NCBI RefSeq assembly: GCF_000423445.1
Contig: NZ_KE384018.1
Location: 62,001-126,000, forward strand
DNA length: 64,000 nucleotides
Source: Acidipropionibacterium thoenii DSM 20276
GTDB lineage: Bacteria; Actinomycetota; Actinomycetes; Propionibacteriales; Propionibacteriaceae
Direction: 5' to 3'
The notes under the pieces were generated by a model. That model ran no database searches, was not told the origin of the DNA, and saw nothing but the letters and a program-made list of their open reading frames with translations. Below, piece after piece: positions 1-9,027 of the stretch (positions are counted from its first letter, which is position 1; each line of letters starts with the position of its first letter). The translations under genes were made by a program, and so were the position numbers.

Positions 1-566
1 ATGGCGCCGGAGAAGATCCCTGCCAGGGTCTCGGAGCTGAGGTTCAGGTCGGTGACACCGTCCACGTTGAAGACCACCGCGATCGGGCCGGCGGCCAGCG
101 GCAGGTGCCATGCGTCATTGGCCGAGCAGCGGGCCTTGGCCTTGTCGACCTCGCCCTTGTCCGCCGACAGCGCGGAGTCGGACCCGGCCCAGTCGATCTG
201 CTTGCCGATGAAGGCGGAGACGCCGGCTCCGGAGCCGCTGATCGAGTAGTTGATCTGGCCCTTGCCCTTGCAGGCGGTCTTGTAGTTGTTGATCACCTGG
301 GTGATGGCATTCGCCTGGGCGGAGGAGCCCGCACCATTGATGGAGCCGCCGGGGCAGGTGGGGGTGTACTTGACGTCGGCAGCGGGGGCCGAGCTGGAGT
401 CGGCGGTCGAGGCGTCGGAGCTGGAGGCCGCGGCGGTCGACGAGGAGCTGGTCTCGGTGGCCGAGGGGCTTGCGCCGCTGCTCGACTCCTGCGAACCGCA
501 GGCGGCCAGTGCGACGCTGCCGAGCAGAGCAGTGGCTGTGATCATGGCGAGACGCGTGGTCTTCAC
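1..566 (-). CDS. pstS: Phosphate ABC transporter substrate-binding lipoprotein PstS (partial, C-terminus outside window)
   Basis: Periplasm-side phosphate-binding lipoprotein feeding the PstCAB importer; about 188 residues are visible and the gene runs off the left edge. The GTG start at 566 is preceded by AAGGA. A signal peptide (residues 1-22) ends in the lipobox LAAC with Cys23, followed by a long Ser/Ala/Thr linker. The mature part starts with a GSSAQ phosphate-binding loop (NGAGSSAQANAI), then SGSGAGVSAFIGKQIDWAGSD split over the usual PstS segments. A PHO-box-like repeat lies 140 nt upstream. Family assignment is firm; pstCAB are presumably just beyond the window edge (inference). Confidence 0.9.
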   Translation of the reverse strand, partial: MKTTRLAMITATALLGSVALAACGSQESSSGASPSATETSSSSTAAASSSDASTADSSSAPAADVKYTPTCPGGSINGAGSSAQANAITQVINNYKTACKGKGQINYSISGSGAGVSAFIGKQIDWAGSDSALSADKGEVDKAKARCSANDAWHLPLAAGPIAVVFNVDGVTDLNLSSETLAGIFSGA

Positions 567-671
567 AAGAATTTCCTTGAGTGCTGGGGATCTGGATCAC
601 GGGGCCCGAAGGGCTTCCGGGCGGCCACTCAGCCGTGACCGGGACGCTCCTCAGTTCCTCGTACGCGGCAC

Positions 672-726
672 ACGCTAAAGGCCCGAGATGTCCTGACGGC
701 CCTCGCTCGGTGAACGCCGGATGAAC
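672..726 (-). promoter_or_regulatory. PHO box and -10 element upstream of pstS
   Basis: On the minus strand two 11-bp direct repeats, GTTCATCCGGC and GTTCACCGAGC, abut at 726-705. They match the GTTCACC-N4 direct-repeat pattern known for actinobacterial PhoP. A TAGCGT hexamer at 677-672 is a plausible -10, leaving the repeats over the -35 region, as expected for an activator. PhoP itself is not in the window. Confidence 0.6.
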
Positions 727-746
727 AGCTGATGGTGGGCCCGAGC

Positions 747-1658
747 TCACACCGACGGCCGGTGCCACTCCTGGCGGATCTGGCGTCCCCTGGCGTCCAG
801 ATGGACGACCAGGCACTCGGCGGTGGCCATCGGATGATTGCCGGCCCTCACCACATCGCCCATCACGGGCAGCACCGGCCGGTGGCCGCAGATCGCCAAC
901 GGCTGGTCCGGTTCGGCCAGCTGCTCGGCGACCAGTTGCCTCATCGCCTGCTTGGCGGGCTTGTGGTGGGACTTGAAGGTCTCCTCGGTGAACTCCTCGT
1001 GAGTGACGATCTCGATCCCGGCGGTCTGCGAGTAGGGGGTCAGGGTCTGCACGCAGCGGGTCGCCGAGGAGCTGGCCAGCCGGGTGACGCCGTAGGCCTC
1101 CAGCATGGCCACCAGCGACTTCGCCTGCTGGTGGCCCCGCCGGTCCAGCGGACGCTCCAGATCGGGTCGGTTCTTGGTCTTGCCGTGGGCCCAGTCCTTG
1201 CGGCTGACCGCCTTGGCGTGGCGCACCAGGATGATCGTGCTGGTCGGAGGGATCTTGGCGGCCTCCTTGAGGACCTGCACATCGGTGGAGTAGGAGAGCT
1301 TCTGGCGTGCCTCGGCCAGGCTCAGCCACATCGCGGTGTCCACCTCCTCGTCGGGCTCGTGGGGCTGTTGGGAGATCACCGTGCCCAACCACCACTGGAC
1401 CAGCTTGGCGCCCTGCTTGGGTACGTCGTACTCGATCGGCTGGAGGCTGGAGCACAGCCGGATCCTCACCCCGGTCTCCTCGCGGACCTCGCGGACCGCC
1501 GTGACCGGGGAGAGCTCGCCGGCCTCCTGGTGGCCCTTGGGCAGGCTGAGGTCGTCGTAGCGCGGACGGTGCACCACCAGCACCTGGGTGAGGCCGTCGG
1601 GTCCCCGTCGCAGCACCACGGCGCCGGCCGCCAGCACCGGGCCCTTGCGCCGGCTCAT
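747..1658 (-). CDS. mutT1: MutT1-like Nudix hydrolase fused to histidine phosphatase
   Basis: Two-domain protein of 303 aa. The N-terminal Nudix domain carries an intact Nudix box ([14 protein letters not shown] then REVREETGV, about residues 38-60). The C-terminal half is a histidine phosphatase with the RHA motif (LVRHAKAV) and a second CGHRP site. The family hydrolyses 8-oxo-purine nucleotides and dinucleoside polyphosphates in mycobacteria. The start chosen is the ATG at 1658, which overlaps the ppk stop as ATGA, so translation is probably coupled to polyphosphate kinase. A ppk-mutT1 pair also occurs in Mycobacterium, which supports the assignment. Confidence 0.9.
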   Translation of the reverse strand: MSRRKGPVLAAGAVVLRRGPDGLTQVLVVHRPRYDDLSLPKGHQEAGELSPVTAVREVREETGVRIRLCSSLQPIEYDVPKQGAKLVQWWLGTVISQQPHEPDEEVDTAMWLSLAEARQKLSYSTDVQVLKEAAKIPPTSTIILVRHAKAVSRKDWAHGKTKNRPDLERPLDRRGHQQAKSLVAMLEAYGVTRLASSSATRCVQTLTPYSQTAGIEIVTHEEFTEETFKSHHKPAKQAMRQLVAEQLAEPDQPLAICGHRPVLPVMGDVVRAGNHPMATAECLVVHLDARGRQIRQEWHRPSV

Positions 1659-3772
1659 CGGCGTCGTCCCCGGGTCCGGGTGTCGGCGATGAGCTGTTCC
1701 TGGAGGTCGGTGAGGATGGTGCCATCGGCGGCCCGGGAGACCTTGGTCCACTCCTTGTCGTGCAGCTTCCACGAGATGGTGCCCTCGTCGAAGGCCAGCG
1801 CGAAGAGATTCTCGATCTCGGTGATGTGGTCCTTGTTCGACAATCGCACGAGCACCTCGACGCGCCGGTCGAGGTTGCGGTGCATCAGGTCCGCCGAGCC
1901 GATCGCCACACTCGGGTTGCCGTCATTGGCGAACCAGTAGATCCGGGAGTGCTCCAGGAACCGGCCCAGGATGGAACGTACCCGGATGTTCTCGCTCAGC
2001 CCGGGGATCCCCGGTCGGATGCTGCAGATGCCGCGCACCCACAGGTCCACCGGTACCCCGGCGCAGGAGGCCCGGTAGAGGGCGTCGATGGTGGCCTCGT
2101 CGACGATCGAGTTCACCTTGATCTTGATCCCGGCCTGCCGGCCGGCCCGCTTGGCGGCGATCTCCCGCTCGATGGCGTCGATGATGCCGCTGCGAATCCC
2201 CTCCGGGGCGACCAGCAGACGCCGGTAGCGCTTCTCGGCGGTCATCCCGGACAGGTGGTTGAACAGCCGGGCGACATCATCGGTGATGATCGGATTGCAG
2301 GTCAGCAGGCCCAGGTCCTCGTACTGCCGGGCCGTCTTCGGGTTGTAGTTCCCGGTGCCGATGTGGGCGTAGCGGCGCAGACTGTCGCCCTCGTCGCGGA
2401 TCGCCAGGGACAGCTTGCAGTGGGTCTTGAGGCCCACCATCCCGTAGACGACATGCACCCCGGCCTTCTCCAGGACCCGGGCCCAGCCGATATTGGCCTG
2501 CTCGTCGAAGCGGGCCTTGATCTCGACCACCGCCAGCACCTGTTTGCCGGCCTGGGCGGCCTCCACCAGGGCGTCGACGATCGGGGAGTCCCCGGAGGTG
2601 CGGTAGAGGGTCTGTTTGATGGCCAGCACCTTGGGATCGGCGGCGGCCTGCTCGATGAACCGCTGGACGCTGGTGGTGAAGGAGTCGTAGGGATGGTGCA
2701 CCAGCACGTCGCGACGCCGGATGGCGGCCAGGATGTTCGCCGGGCGGGCGGTCTCCACCTCCGCCAGATGGGGGTGGGTGATGGGCAGGAAGTTGGGGTA
2801 CTTCAGATCGTCGCGATCGACGTCGCCCAAGGAGAACAGCCCGGTGAGGTCGAGTGGGGCGGGCAGTCGGAAGACCTCCCGCTCGGAGACCCCGAGCTCA
2901 CGGGTGAGCAACTCGAGCATGTCCTCCTGGATGTCGTCCTGCACCTCCAGGCGGACCGGTGGGCGGCCCACCTCGCGGCGCAGCAGCTCCTTCTCCAGGG
3001 CGAACAGCAGGTTCTCGGCGTCGTCCTCCTCGACCTCGACGTCCTCATTGCGGGTCACCCGGAAGGTGGTGTGCTGGATGACGTGCATCCCGGTGAAGAG
3101 CTGGTCGAGGTGTCGGCTGATGACCTCCTCCAACGGAAGGAAGCGGCCGTGGCCGAGGTCGATGAACCGCGGCAGCACCGAGGGCACCTTCACCCGGGCG
3201 AACTGGTTGGTGCCGGTGACCAGGTTGTGCAGCATCACACCCAGGTTGATCGACAGCCCGCGGATGTAGGGAAAGGGGTGGGAGGGATCGACTGCCAGCG
3301 GGGTGAGTACCGGGAAGACCCGCTCGGAGAACAGCGTCCGCATCCGGTCCTTCTCCTCGTCGTCCAGCTCCCCCCAGGTGAGGATGTGGATCCCCTCGGC
3401 GGCCAGCGCCGGGCGCACGTCGTCGGCGAAGACCTCGGCCTGCAGGCCGACCAGTTGATGGGTGCGGTCCAGGATTCTCTCGTGCAGGTCGCGGGGCATC
3501 TGCCCGGTGACGGTGGGCACCGCGACTCCGGCGTCGATGCGGCGTTTCAGGCCGGCCACCCGGACCATGTAGAACTCGTCGAGATTGCTGGAGAAGATCG
3601 CCAGGAATTTCGCCCTCTCCAGCAGGGGGATCCGCTCGGCGTCGCGCGCCAGGTCGAGCACCCGGTTGTTGAAGGCCAGCCAGGACAGCTCCCGGTCTGA
3701 GTACCGATCCGCCGGAAGGGCGTCAGCTTCGGCCTTCTGGGCCGCGGTGGATTGGACGGACTGGTTGGGCAT
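1655..3772 (-). CDS. ppk1: Polyphosphate kinase 1
   Basis: Full-length PPK1 of 705 aa, reversibly polymerising the gamma-phosphate of ATP into polyphosphate. The N domain starts [19 protein letters not shown]. The catalytic C-terminal region has the autophosphorylated histidine in [15 protein letters not shown] (His470) and the second histidine motif LEHSRIYWF. The start ATG at 3772 has AAGGAG nine bases upstream. Its stop overlaps the mutT1 start. The gene sits between pstS and the GlnR-like regulator, a phosphate/nitrogen-themed neighbourhood. Confidence 0.97.
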   Translation of the reverse strand: MPNQSVQSTAAQKAEADALPADRYSDRELSWLAFNNRVLDLARDAERIPLLERAKFLAIFSSNLDEFYMVRVAGLKRRIDAGVAVPTVTGQMPRDLHERILDRTHQLVGLQAEVFADDVRPALAAEGIHILTWGELDDEEKDRMRTLFSERVFPVLTPLAVDPSHPFPYIRGLSINLGVMLHNLVTGTNQFARVKVPSVLPRFIDLGHGRFLPLEEVISRHLDQLFTGMHVIQHTTFRVTRNEDVEVEEDDAENLLFALEKELLRREVGRPPVRLEVQDDIQEDMLELLTRELGVSEREVFRLPAPLDLTGLFSLGDVDRDDLKYPNFLPITHPHLAEVETARPANILAAIRRRDVLVHHPYDSFTTSVQRFIEQAAADPKVLAIKQTLYRTSGDSPIVDALVEAAQAGKQVLAVVEIKARFDEQANIGWARVLEKAGVHVVYGMVGLKTHCKLSLAIRDEGDSLRRYAHIGTGNYNPKTARQYEDLGLLTCNPIITDDVARLFNHLSGMTAEKRYRRLLVAPEGIRSGIIDAIEREIAAKRAGRQAGIKIKVNSIVDEATIDALYRASCAGVPVDLWVRGICSIRPGIPGLSENIRVRSILGRFLEHSRIYWFANDGNPSVAIGSADLMHRNLDRRVEVLVRLSNKDHITEIENLFALAFDEGTISWKLHDKEWTKVSRAADGTILTDLQEQLIADTRTRGRRR

Positions 3773-3920
3773 CTGGCTACTCCTTGTGGACCCCGGGACG
3801 CTTGTGGCGGGGACGCCGTCGATGCGGCGCGACGCAGGTCAATCTACCGGATCCGGCGGTCCCGCCCGGGGGTTGGCCTCAGTTGTGGGGAACTGTTCAC
3901 CCACTGGTGCGCAGGTTGTC

Positions 3921-4565
3921 TCAGCGCTGAGCCTGGAATCGGTAGCCCACCGAGCGAACGGTCTGGATGTGGCCCTCGAACTCGGGGCCGATCTTGGCGC
4001 GCAGCCGCCGGATGTGCACGTCGACGGTGCGGGTGCCGCCGTAGTAGTCGTAACCCCAGACCTCCGAGAGCAGCACATCGCGGGTGAGCACCCGGCCCGG
4101 ATGGCCGACCAGGAACTTGAGCAGTTCGAACTCGGTGTAGGTGAGGTCCAGTCCCACTCCACCGACCGATGCGGTGTAGGCGTCCTCGTCGACGGTGAAG
4201 GGGCCGGCCACCAACTCCTTGGTCTCGTGTCCCGAGGTGACGAATCTCAGCCGGGCGTCGGCCTCCAGGGAGGTGGCGGTGTCGGTGAGGAAGTCATCGG
4301 CCCCCCAGTCACGGGTCACCACTGAGAGGGTCTTGGCCGAGGCGAGCAGCATCACCGGTACCGCGGACTCCCGGGAGGACAGCTGCAGGCAGGTCTCGCG
4401 GGCGCGGGCCGGCTCGGTGCGGCAGTCCACCAGGACGATGTCGGTGGTGTCCAGGTGGTCCAGACAGTCCTCGATGTCGTCGTAGCGGATCGTGGTGTGG
4501 GGCAACAGCTCGAGCGCCTCGGGCAACGGCTCGTCAGCCGGACCCACAAGAGCCAGTCTCGACAC
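3921..4565 (-). CDS. glnR: GlnR-like orphan OmpR-family response regulator
   Basis: Protein of 214 aa: degenerate receiver domain (1-115) and OmpR/PhoB winged helix (about 125-214, with LTYTEFELLKFLVGHPGR, WGYDYYGGTRTVDVHIRRLR and TVRSVGYRF). The receiver keeps the Asp in DIVLVD (Asp47), but the usual Lys-Pro of KPF is replaced (GADDFLTDTA), as in GlnR-type orphan regulators. The stretch VVTRDWGADD is typical of GlnR. No histidine kinase is adjacent. An ATG lies 9 bases earlier (4574) but only 1-2 nt from AAGGAG; the GTG at 4565 has correct spacing and gives the GlnR-like N-terminus VSRLALVG. GlnR controls nitrogen assimilation in actinobacteria; GlnR-like sites occur later in this window. 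Confidence 0.75.
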   Translation of the reverse strand: MSRLALVGPADEPLPEALELLPHTTIRYDDIEDCLDHLDTTDIVLVDCRTEPARARETCLQLSSRESAVPVMLLASAKTLSVVTRDWGADDFLTDTATSLEADARLRFVTSGHETKELVAGPFTVDEDAYTASVGGVGLDLTYTEFELLKFLVGHPGRVLTRDVLLSEVWGYDYYGGTRTVDVHIRRLRAKIGPEFEGHIQTVRSVGYRFQAQR

Positions 4566-4797
4566 GATGTGCATTCTCCTTCCCGCGGCCCCTCCCGCCC
4601 GGGGGAGGTTCGCGGCTCAGCATGGAGCGATCAAGCCGTTGTGACACTGAATCGGCCAGTCCCGACCGGGTGGCCTCAGCTTCACCGAACTGTTCCTGAA
4701 CGGAACCGCTTGTGGACCCGCGATCGGCTCTGGTGAGCATTCTGCCCCAGATGGGAGCCCGGTGGCGCATTTTTCACCTGAGTGAACACAGTGCACG

Positions 4798-4803
4798 TAG
4801 CAT
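4798..4803 (+). promoter_or_regulatory. -10 element (TAGCAT), leaderless start of the 4811 gene
   Basis: TAGCAT lies 7 nt before the GTG at 4811. With the usual 6-7 nt from -10 to the transcription start, the mRNA would begin at the start codon. This decides the start of the following gene. Confidence 0.45.
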
Positions 4804-4810
4804 TGCGCAG

Positions 4811-5260
4811 GTGGTGTCGAACCTTCCAGACGACTGGTTCAGGCCCGCGCAGGGCGATCGCGCCGCCGACGCGGGTCGTATCGCCGCACCCCACACCGCT
4901 CCCGGGGGCGGCACTGTCGGCCCCGAGGAGGCGGCCGAGCGGCAGATCTCGTCCGGCCTCCCCGAGGAGCCATCGGAGATCACCACCGACCCGGGCACTA
5001 CTGGACGGTTGAGCCTGGGAGACGTCGATGGGGAGGGCCCGGCGGTCGTGGTCGGCCATACCGCTCCGTTGCGACGCGGCTTCGAGAGGCATCGGATCCG
5101 CTGGTCCTGGTTGCTGCTGGCAGCTGTCATCTGCCTGGTCATCGGCCTGGCGCTGGGGATCACGGTGCGAGGTCACACCAGCCAGGACGAGCCGGCCTCC
5201 CCGGTCGCAGCCACCCGGATGGCTACGACCGGTGGTGCCGGCCCGCAGAGTGAGGGCTGA
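4811..5260 (+). CDS. Hypothetical single-pass membrane protein
   Basis: 149-aa protein, family not recognised. An acidic, Pro/Gly-rich, probably disordered N-terminal segment (1-90) precedes a basic stretch (RRGFERHRIR), one membrane span of about 21 residues beginning WSWLLLAAVICLVIG, and a short polar tail. The positive flank before the span predicts the N-terminal part in the cytoplasm. Third positions are GC-rich as in real genes. A longer reading from 4712 is open, but the start is placed at GTG 4811 because a TAGCAT -10 lies 7 nt upstream and no ribosome site is seen. It is divergent from the GlnR-like gene. Confidence 0.55.
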   Translation: MVSNLPDDWFRPAQGDRAADAGRIAAPHTAPGGGTVGPEEAAERQISSGLPEEPSEITTDPGTTGRLSLGDVDGEGPAVVVGHTAPLRRGFERHRIRWSWLLLAAVICLVIGLALGITVRGHTSQDEPASPVAATRMATTGGAGPQSEG

Positions 5261-5274
5261 CCGGGCCCTGGCCC

Positions 5275-6330
5275 TCAGTCGATCGGGTACCCGACGGCGG
5301 GCCCCTCGGTGTTGGGCTGCCAGCCCAGCGCCGGAGCGACGTGGGTGGCGAAGTTCTCCAGCAGTCGCAGGTTGATCTCCGGTCCCAGCTGGGAGGGGAT
5401 GGTGAGCATCAGGGTGTCGGCGGCCATCACGGCCTCATCGGCCCGCAGTCCCTCGATCAGCTTGTCGGGTTCTCCGGCATAGGTCTTGCCGAAGGTCGAG
5501 ACGTAACCGTCGATCATGCCGATCTGATCCTGCTGCTGATCTCCCATCGGAGCGGCGAACCACAGGTCCTCCTCGCTCAGCACCGGAAAGATCGACCGGC
5601 TCACCGAGACCCGTGGTGTCCGGGTGTGTCCGGCCCTCCTCCAGGCCTGGCGGTAGGCCTCGATCTGACGGGCCTGGATGGTGGCGAAAGCCTCCCCGTT
5701 GGCCTCGGTGAGCAAGGTCGAACTCATCAGGTTCACCCCGAGACCCGCCGCCCACTCGGCGGTCTCGGAGGTTCCCGAACCCCACCAGATCCGCTCATCC
5801 AGACCGGGTGAGAAGGGCTCGACGCGCAGCTTCTGACCGGGTCCGAACTGGCTCGGATCGGCGTCCGCCATCCGTTCGCCGCGTACCGCGCGCAGGAACC
5901 GGTCGAACTTCGTGCGGGCGATGTCGGCGCCGCGCGGGTCCGCCGACTCCCGGTATCCGAAGGCCTCCCAGCCGCGCAGGGCCGGCTCCGGCGATCCCCG
6001 GCTGATGCCCAGAGCGATCCGGTTGTCGGCGATGAGATCCAGTGCGCCGGCCTCCTCGGCCAGGTACAGAGGGTTCTCGTAGCGCATGTCGATGACGCCG
6101 GTGCCGACCTCGATCCGCTCGGTGGTCGCTGCGATGGCCGACAGCAGGGGCATCGGGGAGGACGCCTGCCGGGCGTAGTGATGCACCCGGAAGTAGGCCC
6201 CGTTGACACCGAGCCGATCGGCTCCCTGGGCGATCTCGATCGCCTCGTGGAGAGCCCGACGGCCGTCGGGATCATAGGGCCCTGAGCCACGGCCGTAGTG
6301 GCCGAAGGAGAGGAATCCGAAACTCTTCAT
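5275..6330 (-). CDS. LLM-class flavin-dependent oxidoreductase (luciferase-like)
   Basis: 351-aa TIM-barrel protein of the bacterial luciferase superfamily. It starts MKSFGFLSFGHYG and carries the typical strand/loop motifs ADRLGVNGAYFRVHHYA, ERIEVGTGVIDMRYENP and RIALGISRGSPEPAL, with the C-terminal FMN-binding region ending in a dimer helix. Such enzymes use FMNH2 or F420H2 to oxidise or reduce small substrates; neither cofactor nor substrate can be told from the sequence. GAGGAG precedes the ATG. It stands alone, separated from its neighbours by about 85 nt. Confidence 0.85.
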   Translation of the reverse strand: MKSFGFLSFGHYGRGSGPYDPDGRRALHEAIEIAQGADRLGVNGAYFRVHHYARQASSPMPLLSAIAATTERIEVGTGVIDMRYENPLYLAEEAGALDLIADNRIALGISRGSPEPALRGWEAFGYRESADPRGADIARTKFDRFLRAVRGERMADADPSQFGPGQKLRVEPFSPGLDERIWWGSGTSETAEWAAGLGVNLMSSTLLTEANGEAFATIQARQIEAYRQAWRRAGHTRTPRVSVSRSIFPVLSEEDLWFAAPMGDQQQDQIGMIDGYVSTFGKTYAGEPDKLIEGLRADEAVMAADTLMLTIPSQLGPEINLRLLENFATHVAPALGWQPNTEGPAVGYPID

Positions 6331-6415
6331 GGCTCCTCAAGGTGGTTGATGTGTCAATTATTCCTGCGCTCCTCAGCGGGGGACCCGCGCCGGTCCCCGG
6401 TGAACCACCTGCTGC

Positions 6416-7828
6416 TCATTCTCCCAGTGGGCCCTCCGCGACCGGGATCGACTGCCGTGTGCCGGCATAGTGGGCCGACAGGTTCCGGTACTGCGGGGTG
6501 GTGAACGCCAGTGCCACGGCGACCAGCATGACCAGCCCTGCGAGCAGGAACATGAGCGCGATCCCTCGGGTGTCCCCGCTGCCGAGCAGCCATCCGAGGA
6601 GGCGTTGTCCGGATCCGTCGCGCATCCACGGGATGACCGCGAACTCGGCGATCGGAGCCACCAGGAAGGCGGAGACCGGGGCGGCGGCGGTCTCCAGGCT
6701 CTGGGCGAACCCGAAGACCCGACCCTGCCTCTCGAACGGCACCACCCGCTGCAGGATGGTCTGCTCGGCAGCCTCGGCGGCCGGCATCATGCACATGTAG
6801 ATGAAGATGCCCACCGCGAACAGCAGCCATGACTCCCGGATGGCGAAGCAGGCGCCGACCAGCGCCACCCCGATGTTGACCATCAGCAGGGTTCGCACCG
6901 GATTGTGGCCCAGTCCGGTCCTGGCGATGATCCCTCCGCCCACGATGAACCCGACGCTGGTGACACCCAGCACCAGGCCCCAGGCCTGAGCGCTCATCAG
7001 TTCCAGCCCGTAGGGATCCATCAGTGCCATGTAGACCCCGCCCACCAGGTTGTTGAAGCAGCTGAACAGCAGCAGCGCGATCAGTCCGGGCACTGAGCGG
7101 ATCGCCGCGATCGAGCCGGACAGGTCGATGCGCTGCCGCAGGCTCAAGGCGGGCTCCGGGCTCGCGGCCGGGTCGGGCGTGCGAGCGGGCTCCTGCGGTG
7201 CTGCCCCGGCGGGGGGATCGGCCGGGGCGGCGGTCACGATGGTGTCCTCGGGGATCTCGATGGTCACCAGGTGGACGAAGGCGATTCCGGTCGCCAGCAA
7301 GGCGATCAGCAGGGTGTAGCTCATCCCCAGGTACCCGATGGACAGCCCGGAGAAGACCGAGGTCACCATGAATGCGATCCCCTGCACCATGCCGACCAGA
7401 CCATTGGCCTTGTCCCGCCGGTCGTCGGGAACCAGCAGGGTCACCGTGGTGGACAGCGCGATGTTGCGCATGTTCTCCACCACGCTGCCGGCCAGGATGA
7501 TGCCGATGAATGCCCAGAATGCGGGGGAGGAGATGTGCAGGAATGCGTCATCGGGCAGCGCGAGCCAGATGCCTGCGGCCAGCAGGTAGCTGCACAGGGT
7601 GGTGATCTGCGCGATCACCATGACCTTCTTCTTGCGGTTGTGGTCCACGATGACTCCGAAGGCCATCGAGCACACCGCCACCATCGCCATGTAGCCGCCG
7701 CCGACGATGCCGGTGGCCAGCACCGAGCGTGTCTCGAGGTAGATCCAGAAGGTGAGCGCGAACCACAGGAAACTCGTCGTCACGTTCGCGAGCAGGGTGT
7801 TCACCAGGACGTGATGGAAGTTCTTCAC
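6416..7828 (-). CDS. MFS transporter (macrolide-efflux-like, 12 TM)
   Basis: 470-aa polytopic protein with about 12 hydrophobic helices in two bundles. An extended Pro/Ala-rich cytoplasmic loop lies between them (about residues 205-235, APADPPAGAAPQEPARTPD). The N-terminus (NTLLANVTTSFLWFALTFWI) and the basic DHNRKKKVM after helix 2 resemble MefA/tetracycline-type drug efflux permeases. The start is GTG at 7828 with GAGGAGGG upstream. The substrate is unknown. Confidence 0.85.
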   Translation of the reverse strand: MKNFHHVLVNTLLANVTTSFLWFALTFWIYLETRSVLATGIVGGGYMAMVAVCSMAFGVIVDHNRKKKVMVIAQITTLCSYLLAAGIWLALPDDAFLHISSPAFWAFIGIILAGSVVENMRNIALSTTVTLLVPDDRRDKANGLVGMVQGIAFMVTSVFSGLSIGYLGMSYTLLIALLATGIAFVHLVTIEIPEDTIVTAAPADPPAGAAPQEPARTPDPAASPEPALSLRQRIDLSGSIAAIRSVPGLIALLLFSCFNNLVGGVYMALMDPYGLELMSAQAWGLVLGVTSVGFIVGGGIIARTGLGHNPVRTLLMVNIGVALVGACFAIRESWLLFAVGIFIYMCMMPAAEAAEQTILQRVVPFERQGRVFGFAQSLETAAAPVSAFLVAPIAEFAVIPWMRDGSGQRLLGWLLGSGDTRGIALMFLLAGLVMLVAVALAFTTPQYRNLSAHYAGTRQSIPVAEGPLGE

Positions 7829-7927
7829 TGCGCCCTCCTCGGCAGGGGCCGGCGGATTCCGGAGCGGACTGATCGACCCACAGTATGCAGGCCGGGGTCG
7901 ACGACTCCGTGGACAGCCGGGGGTCGG

Positions 7928-8365
7928 CTACTGCCAGGTGTCGGAGTCGATGATGATGGTCATCGGCCCGTCGTTGACCAGGGCGACCCTCATCTCGGCT
8001 CCGAAGACGCCGGTCTCCACGTGGGCCCCCAGGCTGCGCAGCTGCTCGACGAAGTGCTCGACCAGGGGTTCGGAGACCGGCCCGGGGGCTGCGGCGTTCC
8101 AGGTGGGGCGGCGTCCTTTCCGGGTCCCGGCGTACAGCGTGAACTGACTGATCACCAGCAGCGGAGCGTGGCTGTCGGAGGCCGACCTCTCATCAGCGAG
8201 GATCCTCAGCCCCCAGACCTTCGCAGCCACCTTCTCGACGATCTGAGCGGTGTCGTCGTGGGTGATCCCGGCCAGAATCACCAGCCCCGGGGAGGGCAGC
8301 GCGCCGACGACCTGCCCGTCGACGCTGACCGAGCCCTCCAGGGCTCTCTGGATGACCACCCTCAT
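7928..8365 (-). CDS. dtd: D-aminoacyl-tRNA deacylase
   Basis: 145-aa Dtd that removes D-amino acids from mischarged tRNA. The diagnostic motifs are [15 protein letters not shown] (about residues 77-91) and the Gly-cisPro-type C-terminal loop [11 protein letters not shown], where Met replaces the common Val. The length is normal. The N-terminus [17 protein letters not shown] is family-typical. An AGGGGG stretch lies upstream of the ATG. Confidence 0.95.
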   Translation of the reverse strand: MRVVIQRALEGSVSVDGQVVGALPSPGLVILAGITHDDTAQIVEKVAAKVWGLRILADERSASDSHAPLLVISQFTLYAGTRKGRRPTWNAAAPGPVSEPLVEHFVEQLRSLGAHVETGVFGAEMRVALVNDGPMTIIIDSDTWQ

Positions 8366-8414
8366 CGGCGGTTCCCCCTCATCGACTCGTGTGCTGTCAC
8401 CTGGTCCGGCCTGC

Positions 8415-8570
8415 TCACTTGCTGGGACCGGCGTCGTGCTCCTGCTGGCTGGCGGCCTGGCAGTGGCAGCGATCGGCCAGGGGGACGCCGTCGAGGGCGA
8501 ACTCGATGTGCTCGCCGCAACCCTCCCAGGTGGGCTTGCCGCAGATGGGGCAGGTGATGCGATGGCACAT
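8415..8570 (-). CDS. Small cysteine-rich zinc-ribbon-like protein (51 aa)
   Basis: 51-aa protein below usual size cut-offs. It starts [20 protein letters not shown] and has six cysteines, including CPIC and CGxxxxxGCG spacing that would suit a single zinc site, followed by HCQ. AGGGAG stands 6 nt before the ATG. Similar tiny MCHxxTCxxCGKxTWxGCG proteins are widespread hypothetical proteins in Actinobacteria (from memory). Function unknown; it follows dtd start-to-stop on the same strand. Confidence 0.7.
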   Translation of the reverse strand: MCHRITCPICGKPTWEGCGEHIEFALDGVPLADRCHCQAASQQEHDAGPSK

Positions 8571-8816
8571 GGTGATCTCCCTGGAAGGTTCTGGCGGTGG
8601 CGAGGCCCTGGTGGGCGGTGCCCCCTCGGCAGATGTTACGGCGGACTGCGGTGAGGCTGCTGGAGTCGGCAGCTGGCACCCGATGGCATCTCATGAGAAC
8701 ACCGGGAGAGCACCGCGGTATGAGCGGGACACCGCGGCTGCGAGGCGCCAGCGGCCGCCACCTCATCAGCTCCTGGTGGCCGGCTGTCGCTGCCACCCCA
8801 CCGGGTGGCAGGGACA

Positions 8817-8822
8817 TAGAAT
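8817..8822 (+). promoter_or_regulatory. -10 element (TAGAAT) for a leaderless micro-gene
   Basis: TAGAAT is 6 nt before the GTG at 8829, the same layout as at many genes of this window. Confidence 0.4.
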
Positions 8823-8828
8823 CCCTCT

Positions 8829-8939
8829 GTGGCCACTCTTGATCTCGTCGTGCTGGTGGCGGTCAGCCTGTTGACCGCCGTCGGCCTGCTCATTCCGGTC
8901 ACCCGGGAGCTGATGCGCGGTCCGGAGCCCAGGCCCTGA
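8829..8939 (+). CDS. Putative 36-aa single-span membrane peptide
   Basis: GTG-initiated reading frame of 36 aa, consisting of one hydrophobic helix (LDLVVLVAVSLLTAVGLLI, residues 4-22) and a short basic/polar tail. A good -10 hexamer at leaderless distance supports expression; there is no ribosome site. Such a peptide could be a membrane-complex accessory subunit, but no function can be assigned. It could also be a chance frame. The 258 bases upstream (8571-8828) hold nothing else recognisable. Confidence 0.4.
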   Translation: MATLDLVVLVAVSLLTAVGLLIPVTRELMRGPEPRP

Positions 8940-9027
8940 GCTCCTCATTCGGCGTGGACACCACCCGTCGACCGAGCAGGGCTCTCCCCGAGCTGCGGCC
9001 ACAGATCCCAAGCACCCAGGAGGCACG

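Noticed and set aside
4680-4702. Possible PHO-box pair (CTTCACCGAAC/TGTTCCTGAAC)
   Set aside because: Only partial agreement with GTTCACC repeats and no clear promoter context; too weak to call.
4682-5176. Minus-strand frame opposite the small membrane protein gene
   Set aside because: The plus-strand frame has GC-rich third positions, a membrane span and a leaderless promoter; the minus frame has none of these.
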